Below are positions 1-4,359 of a stretch of 9,781 bases of DNA, in pieces (the first letter of the stretch is position 1; each line of letters opens with the position of its first letter). The position numbers and the translations under genes were made by a program. The notes under the pieces were generated by a model. The model saw only the letters and a list, made by a program, of their open reading frames with translations, was not told where the DNA came from and ran no database searches. Source of the stretch: JADFMN01 sp964529975 (GTDB lineage Bacteria; Armatimonadota; Fimbriimonadia; Fimbriimonadales; Fimbriimonadaceae); NCBI GenBank assembly GCA_964529975.1, contig CAZGXW010000075.1, forward strand, positions 1 to 9,781. The letters run 5' to 3'.

Positions 1-1118
1 ATCACCGAACAAGGATTCACCCTGTCCTGGCCCGCGTACTTCGGCGCGGTGCCGTGCGTCGCCTCAAAGATCGCATGGCCTGAAATGTAGTTGAGGTTCC
101 CGCCAGGAGCGATACCGATCCCACCGACCTGCGCCGCAAGCGCATCCGAAATGTAGTCGCCGTTCAAGTTCAACGTCGCGATCACGGAATATTCGCGAGG
201 CCGCAACAGGATCTGCTGCAGCATTGCGTCGGCGATCACGTCCTTGATCACCAGCCCTTCGCCGCGGGCGCCGGCAGGGATCACGTGCCATGGTCCGCCG
301 TCCAGCGGCACTGCACCAAAGAAGTCGCGCGCCACCTTGTAGCCCCAATCGGCGAACGAGCCTTCGGTGAACTTCATGATGTTCCCCTTGTGCACCAGCG
401 TCACGCTCGCCTTCTTCTGCTGGATCGCCAGTTCGATCGCGCTGTGGACCAGCCGCTCTGTGCCTAGATAAGACACGGGCTTGATGCCGACACCCAAATC
501 CACCGAAAGCGGACGCGCGGGCGCGCCGATCCCTTCCAGCACCTTCCCCCACTCATCGACCCTCGCCTGCGACCCAAAACGGATCTTCGCAAAACGCTCT
601 GGAAACTCCTTCTCGAGCAGAGCAAGAAACCGCGCGTTCTCCGGAGTCCCAGCCTCGAACTCGATCCCCGCGTAGATGTCCTCCGTGTTCTCACGGAAGA
701 TCACCATGTCCACATCCCCCGGGCTCTTGACCGGAGAGGGAACCCCTGTGAACCAGCGCACGGGCCGCAGACACACGTACAGGTCCAGGATCTGCCGCAA
801 CGCGACGTTGAGCGAGCGGATTCCCCCACCGACCGGGGTGGTCAGCGGTCCCTTGATGCCCACACGGTACTGCTTGAACGCTTCCAGCGTCTCGTCCGGC
901 AGCCAGTTGCCGGTCTGGTCGAACGCCTTCTGTCCCGCGAGCACTTCTTTCCACTCGATCTTGCGCGAGCCGCCATAGGCCTTCTCGACCGCCGCGTCGA
1001 AGACGGCGACGCTAGCGCGCCAGATGTCGGGGCCCGTGCCGTCGCCCTCGATGAAGGGGAGGATCGGGTCGTTGGGGACGCTCAGCCCCTGCGCGCTCAT
1101 CGTGATCGGGTTGCCCAT
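1..1118 (-). CDS. icd: NADP-dependent isocitrate dehydrogenase, C-terminus cut by window edge
   Basis: TCA-cycle enzyme that oxidises and decarboxylates isocitrate to 2-oxoglutarate with NADP+, in the cytoplasm as a homodimer. The 372 visible residues follow E. coli Icd almost throughout. The substrate loop GGGIRSLNVALRQ has the serine (Ser102) equivalent to the AceK-phosphorylated Ser113, and Arg108, Arg118, Arg142, Tyr149 and Lys244 match substrate and catalytic positions. NLNGDYISDALAAQVGG binds the metal, and HGTAPKYAGQD carries the Lys-Tyr pair typical of NADP rather than NAD specificity. Compared with E. coli there is an insertion of a few dozen residues around 164-208, and Cys370 replaces the usual Gly in NPGS. 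The remaining few dozen residues lie beyond the left edge. The ATG at 1118 was chosen because it gives the normal short N-terminal tail; a second in-frame ATG lies at 1100. No strong Shine-Dalgarno is seen. The gene starts 75 bases after the membrane-protein gene, on the same strand, with a TAGAAT -10-like hexamer (1134-1139) of doubtful value. Confidence 0.97.
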   Translation of the reverse strand, partial: MGNPITMSAQGLSVPNDPILPFIEGDGTGPDIWRASVAVFDAAVEKAYGGSRKIEWKEVLAGQKAFDQTGNWLPDETLEAFKQYRVGIKGPLTTPVGGGIRSLNVALRQILDLYVCLRPVRWFTGVPSPVKSPGDVDMVIFRENTEDIYAGIEFEAGTPENARFLALLEKEFPERFAKIRFGSQARVDEWGKVLEGIGAPARPLSVDLGVGIKPVSYLGTERLVHSAIELAIQQKKASVTLVHKGNIMKFTEGSFADWGYKVARDFFGAVPLDGGPWHVIPAGARGEGLVIKDVIADAMLQQILLRPREYSVIATLNLNGDYISDALAAQVGGIGIAPGGNLNYISGHAIFEATHGTAPKYAGQDRVNPCSV

Positions 1119-1193
1119 GACTTCAGGGCCGCGATTCTACCGTTCAGGGTCATGACCGGGAGGGCGAGCGTCCCCGCCAGCCGCGTTGTTCGG

Positions 1194-1727
1194 TCAGTCC
1201 TCGACGATGTGGTACCAGCCGCCACCCAGGCTTGCGATCGACCACTCGTTGATGTGCTCTGCCGGGTCGCCTTCGCGAAGTCGGCAAAACCCCTCTTTGT
1301 CGCCAAGAGTCGCGGTGGTCCACAGGCACGCCATCTGCCCGTGCGTTTCTCCCTTCTCGATCGCGTGCGGGCCGACACGGAACGGTGCGTCGAAGACATG
1401 TCCCTGTTCGATGCTGTCGGCGAGGCCGTCCATGGTTCTGCGGATCGCAGCGAAAGAGACACGCATGGGGAAGTTGAAGAACAGCACAGACCCGAGGACG
1501 ACGACCGAGCCCACAAAGTGCAACCACGTCTTCTTGACTGGGACGCGCAAGAGCCCAGCGAGAGACCAACAGAACAACAGCCAGACTGCGCCGAAGAATG
1601 CGAAGACACGCGAAGCGATCGTGTCCCAGCCAGCGACCTGTGTCCAGACCACAAACAAGGCGACGGCCCACATGACCGCGTTGACGACCACGGCGAACCA
1701 ATTGACCTCTCGCCGTGCTTCGACCAT
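1194..1727 (-). CDS. Hypothetical three-helix inner-membrane protein
   Basis: I do not recognise a family. The 177-residue product has a short basic N-terminus and three hydrophobic segments at about 10-33, 41-60 and 70-88. These are followed by a soluble domain of about 85 residues rich in Gly, His, Glu and Trp (for example MACLWTTATLGDKEGF and the terminal GGGWYHIVED). No catalytic motif is evident. The frame is credible because its hydrophobic segments are coherent and it sits 28 bases after the preceding small gene on the same strand, suggesting a two-gene unit. The only ATG consistent with the first helix is at 1727. A strong Shine-Dalgarno, GGAGGAG, lies 22 bases upstream, which is too far unless the spacer folds (see the site at 1728-1756). 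Function is unknown. The C-terminal domain could be cytoplasmic or periplasmic; an odd helix number would put it on the side opposite the N-terminus. Confidence 0.78.
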   Translation of the reverse strand: MVEARREVNWFAVVVNAVMWAVALFVVWTQVAGWDTIASRVFAFFGAVWLLFCWSLAGLLRVPVKKTWLHFVGSVVVLGSVLFFNFPMRVSFAAIRRTMDGLADSIEQGHVFDAPFRVGPHAIEKGETHGQMACLWTTATLGDKEGFCRLREGDPAEHINEWSIASLGGGWYHIVED

Positions 1728-1756
1728 GTCCCCATTATGGGGGCGGTGTCTCCTCC
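1728..1756 (-). promoter_or_regulatory. Shine-Dalgarno with a foldable spacer before the membrane-protein start
   Basis: On the minus strand GGAGGAG (1756-1750) is followed by seven bases, then the inverted repeat CCCCATAATGGGG (1742-1730), two bases, and the ATG at 1727. The 22-base linear spacing is far outside the normal 5-10. If CCCCA/TGGGG pairs (five base pairs, three-base loop), the effective spacing becomes about nine bases. The Shine-Dalgarno also shares one base with the TAG stop of the upstream gene. The sequence arrangement is seen directly; the fold and its effect are inferred. Confidence 0.4.
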
Positions 1757-2052
1757 TACTGCTGGTTTCCGCGCGGATAGGTGCCGTGCTTGGCCTTGTA
1801 CTCTTCGAGCAGTTCCTTGCACCGCGCCTCGGGGTCGTCGTGCTCTTCGCACGTGTATCCCGTCGCGATCTTGGTGCACGAGCCGTGCTTCCCGTCGTAG
1901 TGCTCGCGGAGTTTCTTCCTCACGCCCTCTGAGTCAGCCCACCCGATGAAGATGGGACTGCCCATACTGAGGAACTGGAACACGCCCGATCCGACAGGCG
2001 CCTTGTTGATCTCGGAGGATTGGAAAGGGTGTCTCTCTGCATTGATCGGCAT
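1756..2052 (-). CDS. Small GIY-YIG-like domain protein
   Basis: This 98-residue protein consists almost entirely of one domain resembling the GIY-YIG nuclease fold. The pattern SGVFQF (22-27) stands for the GIY strand, and SPIFIGWA (32-39) for the YIG strand. VRKKLREHYDG follows with an arginine where the family has its catalytic Arg, then an HGSCTKIA segment, and DPEARCKELLEEYKAKHG (73-90) with candidate metal-binding glutamates. Small stand-alone proteins with this arrangement (SGVY..., YIG, R, ELL.EY.RRHG...P..N) occur in many bacteria and mostly have no assigned function, so nuclease activity should not be assumed. Both signature tripeptides are divergent here (GVF and FIG), with Phe replacing the tyrosines that help catalysis. 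It precedes the membrane-protein gene by 28 bases, probably in one transcript. The ATG at 2052 is the only start close to the domain. No clear Shine-Dalgarno precedes it, so a very short leader is possible. The family call is by eye. Confidence 0.75.
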   Translation of the reverse strand: MPINAERHPFQSSEINKAPVGSGVFQFLSMGSPIFIGWADSEGVRKKLREHYDGKHGSCTKIATGYTCEEHDDPEARCKELLEEYKAKHGTYPRGNQQ

Positions 2053-2063
2053 ATCTAGACATA

Positions 2064-2072
2064 ACTATACCA
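2064..2072 (-). promoter_or_regulatory. Possible extended -10 promoter for the GIY-YIG-like gene
   Basis: The minus strand reads TGGTATAGT, matching the extended -10 pattern TGnTATAAT at all but one position. Transcription would begin around 2057, about five bases before the ATG at 2052, giving an almost leaderless message, which agrees with the lack of a Shine-Dalgarno. I see no convincing -35 hexamer, which extended -10 promoters can tolerate. One short motif in an AT-richer patch is weak evidence. Confidence 0.3.
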
Positions 2073-2101
2073 GAATGCGACAGCATCGCCCGGGACGTCG
2101 A

Positions 2102-2155
2102 GTTTGAACCCAGATTGCATGGAACGCGCTTCACCCGCGTGCTACTGATTTGAAG
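2102..2155 (-). other. Degenerate tRNA-like segment (tRNA-Sec-like anticodon and variable arm)
   Basis: On the minus strand CTTCAAA (2155-2149) has the form of an anticodon loop with UCA at the anticodon, as in bacterial selC. Its flanks GCGGA and TCAGT pair at four of five positions. Next is a hairpin ACGCG/CGCGT (2140-2136 with 2128-2124), placed like the long variable arm of a class II tRNA, then GGGTTCAAAC (T-loop-like, 2111-2102). However, the T-stem pairs poorly, no D-arm is visible, no acceptor stem can be closed and there is no CCA end. The linker between anticodon loop and T-loop is 40 bases, against 32 in E. coli selC. It is therefore not a working tRNA; it may be a decayed copy, an attachment-site remnant or chance. 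Confidence 0.2.
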
Positions 2156-2182
2156 TCCGCCGAACTGTGGGATCCGCTGACC

Positions 2183-2203
2183 TGAATGCACACATTGCAT
2201 TCA
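2183..2203. repeat. Perfect 8-bp inverted repeat
   Basis: TGAATGCA and TGCATTCA flank the five bases CACAT with no mismatch. It lies about 130 bases upstream of the GIY-YIG-like gene, next to the tRNA-like segment. No U-tract follows on either strand, so a terminator is unlikely. A protein-binding site or small RNA hairpin is possible but unsupported. Confidence 0.5.
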
Positions 2204-2315
2204 TCCGTTGATAGGCGTCCGCAGCACGGCCACGCTGCCACCGGAGATGCTTCTATCTGTTGTGTTGGACCTGAAGGCCAACCTGGTGTCGAACATGCGG
2301 TGTTTGCCGGGTGAA

Positions 2316-2368
2316 ACGACCCCAGAAAGGGTCGTCGAAAGTAGTCTGGAGGTCGCCGACAGGCGACC
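2316..2368. repeat. Two adjacent strong hairpins
   Basis: The first is ACGACCC/GGGTCGT (2316-2322 with 2329-2335, six-base loop). The second is GGTCGCC/GGCGACC (2351-2357 with 2362-2368, GACA loop). Both stems are seven perfect GC-rich pairs and they are separated by only 15 bases. The pair could be part of a structured RNA, a double terminator lacking U-tracts, or repeat debris. No promoter or gene is associated with it. Confidence 0.5.
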
Positions 2369-2400
2369 CCCTGGAAGCGATGCACACAACTGGCCCAACC

Positions 2401-2456
2401 CCGAACTAACCCGAACTAACCCGAACTAACCCGAACCAACCCGAACCAACCCGAAC
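2401..2456. repeat. 10-bp tandem repeat array
   Basis: Three copies of CCGAACTAAC are followed by two copies of CCGAACCAAC and a partial CCGAAC, all in perfect phase. Within the array the only variation is T/C at position 7, and the variants are grouped, as expected from slippage or unequal exchange. The ten-base period matches about one helical turn. No open frame makes use of the repeat. Confidence 0.92.
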
Positions 2457-2541
2457 AAAATCCCACTTATCCCAAGGACTTACTACCCAAAATCCATGCC
2501 AAAACGACAATCCATAGGGTATAAGAGAACAGCCTCTCGAG

Positions 2542-2595
2542 GCAAGGAACTCGCCCTTGGAGGGCGCGGCGCCGCCTGCCCCGATGCAATCGGGG
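2542..2595. repeat. Dispersed GC-rich element ending in a CCCCGAT/ATCGGGG hairpin
   Basis: The left part shares TTGGAGGGCGCGGC (2557-2570) exactly with the inverted segment at 4397-4384 inside the pump gene. There are further matches on both sides: CAAGGA before it, and 9 of 12 bases after it. The right part is a perfect hairpin, CCCCGAT-GCA-ATCGGGG (2579-2595). A 14-base match alone could occur by chance in a window this size; the flanking matches make a shared dispersed element more likely. Confidence 0.45.
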
Positions 2596-2700
2596 TCCGC
2601 GCCAGACGGCGAGCAACCAGAGCCCGAAGAACCAGTAGGGCCGGCAGATCTGGGCGACACAAGTCTGGAACCGCGGCAGGACCAGCCCCCTCTTTAACTC

Positions 2701-2840
2701 CCCACCCCGTAGCCGCAGGCTTCAGCCTGCGCGTTCCAGCACGTCTCCCCACCCCGTAGCCGCAGGCTTCAGCCTGCGCGTTCCAACACGTCTCCCCAAT
2801 CCCGTAGCCGCAGGCTTTAGCCTGCGCGTTCCAGCACGTC
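2701..2840. repeat. Three tandem copies of a 47-48 bp palindromic unit
   Basis: Each unit reads CCCCGTAGC or CCCGTAGC, then the near-palindrome CGCAGGCTTCAGCCTGCG, then GCGTTCCA/AC ACGTC. The palindromes lie at 2714-2731, at 2761-2778 and, with TT in place of TC at the centre, at 2809-2826. Each can form an eight-pair stem. Spacing is 47 then 48 bases and the copies are nearly identical. This looks like a REP or MITE-like dispersed element amplified in tandem, not CRISPR, because the intervening bases are themselves repeated. Confidence 0.9.
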
Positions 2841-2882
2841 ATCCTGAGCGAGCCTGCCCTGAGCCTGTCGAAGGGTCGAAGG
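2838..2882. repeat. REP-like element (GTCATCCTGAGC ... CTGTCGAAGG)
   Basis: This abuts the third palindromic unit, sharing its final GTC. It consists of GTCATCCTGAGC, 15 bases containing a second CCTGAGC, then CTGTCGAAGG and an echo GTCGAAGG. Sequences of this type recur in many bacterial genomes and, when translated, give the familiar HPEPVEG peptide. A related copy without the 15-base insert lies inside the start of the channel gene (4322-4343). Confidence 0.7.
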
Positions 2883-2939
2883 TCGAACGGGCTCGAAAAC
2901 CTTATCGACCTCCGAACCACCGAACCTCCAATCGCTCAC

Positions 2940-2966
2940 CGAATTCCCGTTTTAAACGGGAATTCG
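2940..2966 (-). terminator. Probable terminator of the efflux operon
   Basis: A 13-bp perfect inverted repeat (CGAATTCCCGTTT, one central base, AAACGGGAATTCG) starts about five bases after the channel gene's TAG. As RNA it would fold into a stem of nine or more pairs with an AU-rich loop. The bases that follow on the minus strand are not a U-run, so it may act as a mediocre intrinsic terminator or a 3'-end stabiliser. Its position favours transcript-end function; its symmetry means a protein-binding site is also possible. Confidence 0.55.
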
Positions 2967-2970
2967 CGAA

Positions 2971-4359
2971 CTATTCCGAACGCCCGACGGCACGGCGGAG
3001 AGAGGCGCGGGCGGTGTGGAGGTCGGCGGTGGCGGCGGAGACGTTGCGCTCGGCGGCAAAGAGCGCGTCCTGGGCGTCGACGACTTCGAGGAACGTGCCG
3101 ATGCCGCCCTTGTAGCGGCCCTCCGATATGCGCACGAGTTCCTTGGCGTTCTGAAGTTGCACCAAAGAGGCGGTGAGGCGCTGTTCGGCAGCAGTGACCT
3201 CGACGCTCGCTTGCACGACCTCGCCGACGATCTGTTGCACGAGACCTTCGAGGTCGGCCTTCGCCGCCGCGAGGTTTGCCTTCGCTTCGCGTGTGCGTCC
3301 TGCGCCCGCGCCGCCGTCGCCGATCAGCCATGAGAAGCCGATGCCGACGCTCGAAGTCTGGTTGGTCAGCGGGTCGGTCTCGCCGCGCGTGGAGATGTTG
3401 GCGCTGAACGTGAGCGTGGGCGCGTTGGAGCGCCGCGCGAAGTCGAGCCCGCCGCTGAGGGCCCTGATGTTGGCGTCGGCCTGCCTGATCTCGGGGCGCG
3501 ATTCGATGGCCGTGATTGCAAGAGAAGTGACGTCGCCCTCGGTCTGCCTCTCTTGCGACGGCGCAAGGGTGATCGGTGTGCGCGGATCGACTCCGAGCAG
3601 TCGGCAGAAGGAGATCTTTGCGGCGATGGTCGCCGTGCGCGCGCTGGTGAGCGCGATGGTGGCCTCTGCGACAGAGTTCTTGGCGCGCACGAGGTCGGCC
3701 GGTGCGCCCAGCCCGCTTTCGAGCCGTGCATTTGCGAGGGCGAGTTGGGCGTTGCGGTTTTCGAGGTTGCCGTTCGCTGCTTGTTCCTGCTCGCTCGCTC
3801 GTTGGAGCGCGTAGAAGGCCTGGCGCGTGGTGAACTCGGCGTCGAGGAGCGCGGTGGCGAAGCCGTGCTCGGCGGCGGTCGCTAGCGCGCGCTGCTGGCG
3901 GACGAACGCGCGTGTGCGGCCGAAATCGTAGAGCAGTTGGCTGACGCTGAGCCCGCTTTGCGAACGAAACCCGACGCCCTGGCTCCCTGCGAACTGTTGG
4001 CCCTTGAGCACGCGCACCTGGCTTCCGCTGTAAGTGAGCGTGAACTGTGGGAGGAACTCTGCTCGTGCCGCGTCGCGGCGGCCTCGCGCGGCCTTGACGT
4101 CCTCGAACGCGGCGCGTAGCGCGGGCCTCATGCGCTGTGCGATCGCTACGGCCTCGTCTGCAGTGAGAGGCTCGTTGCCGATGGTCGAGGGGATCTGCGG
4201 GATGATTAATCCGGGAAAGACGGGGACGTCCGGGGTGGTGGGTTTGATAGGTGGGGTTTGGGCGAAGAGGGACGCTGGGAGCAGGAGCAGAAGCAGGAAT
4301 GGGGTCGCTCGAAGCCGTGCTCCTTCGACTGGCTCTGGATGACGGCTTCGAGATGTCAT
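2971..4359 (-). CDS. TolC-like outer-membrane efflux channel (OEP family)
   Basis: The 462-residue product forms the outer-membrane exit duct of the tripartite pump, expected to be a trimeric barrel with a long periplasmic helical tunnel. A signal peptide has its hydrophobic core at about 20-30 (FLLLLLLPAS) and likely signal-peptidase I cleavage after LFA, with no lipobox. Two OEP repeats follow, at about 65-258 and 280-458. Typical motifs are LSVSQLLYDFGRTRA, the PADLVRAKNSV stretch, and near the end RYKGGIGTFLEVVDAQDAL. Length is normal for the family. The start ATG overlaps the pump stop codon (ATGA), implying translational coupling, and it is the only start that retains the signal peptide. 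Unusually, residues 3-17 (containing RHPEPVEG) are encoded by a REP-like element, giving a long, charged n-region. The substrate is not readable from this protein. Last gene of the operon. Confidence 0.94.
   Translation of the reverse strand: MTSRSRHPEPVEGARLRATPFLLLLLLPASLFAQTPPIKPTTPDVPVFPGLIIPQIPSTIGNEPLTADEAVAIAQRMRPALRAAFEDVKAARGRRDAARAEFLPQFTLTYSGSQVRVLKGQQFAGSQGVGFRSQSGLSVSQLLYDFGRTRAFVRQQRALATAAEHGFATALLDAEFTTRQAFYALQRASEQEQAANGNLENRNAQLALANARLESGLGAPADLVRAKNSVAEATIALTSARTATIAAKISFCRLLGVDPRTPITLAPSQERQTEGDVTSLAITAIESRPEIRQADANIRALSGGLDFARRSNAPTLTFSANISTRGETDPLTNQTSSVGIGFSWLIGDGGAGAGRTREAKANLAAAKADLEGLVQQIVGEVVQASVEVTAAEQRLTASLVQLQNAKELVRISEGRYKGGIGTFLEVVDAQDALFAAERNVSAATADLHTARASLRRAVGRSE
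4308..4352. repeat. REP-like element with 11-bp inverted ends, inside the channel gene start
   Basis: CTCGAAGCCGT (4308-4318) and ACGGCTTCGAG (4342-4352) are perfect inverted copies flanking 23 bases. The interior and inner edges contain a REP-like core (4322-4343), related to the intergenic copy at 2838-2882. On the channel mRNA the stem begins four bases after the AUG, so it could affect initiation. The element keeps the frame open and encodes codons 3-17. Confidence 0.7.

Larger units (their letters stand above)
2053..2970. other. Gene-free, repeat-rich intergenic region
   Basis: About 900 bases separate the efflux operon from the GIY-YIG-like gene. Open frames here (at most about 145 codons) are low-complexity, are built from repeat sequence, and overlap each other on both strands; I accept none as a gene. 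From right to left the interval holds a terminator-like inverted repeat, a REP-like element, three 47-48 bp palindromic units, a dispersed GC-rich element, a 10-bp tandem array, several hairpins and a tRNA-like segment, each listed separately. The stretch 2457-2540 is clearly AT-richer than its surroundings and has no recognisable feature. Confidence 0.8.

Noticed and set aside
64..978. Several frames of 60-162 codons on both strands
   Set aside because: They are shadows of icd, whose real frame reads through continuously without an internal stop.
1152..1949. Overlapping plus-strand frames of 248 and 265 codons
   Set aside because: They lie opposite the membrane-protein and GIY-YIG-like genes, which have coherent hydrophobic segments and a recognisable fold; the plus-strand products do not.
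2080..2220. Functional tRNA gene
   Set aside because: Anticodon-like and T-loop-like parts are visible but the acceptor stem, D-arm and CCA end cannot be formed.
2701..2840. CRISPR array
   Set aside because: The repeated units are contiguous and the bases between palindromes are themselves repeated, so there are no unique spacers; no cas gene is present.
2131..2920. Small frames on both strands in the intergenic region
   Set aside because: Their products are translated repeats and tRNA-like sequence, with no start context or domain.
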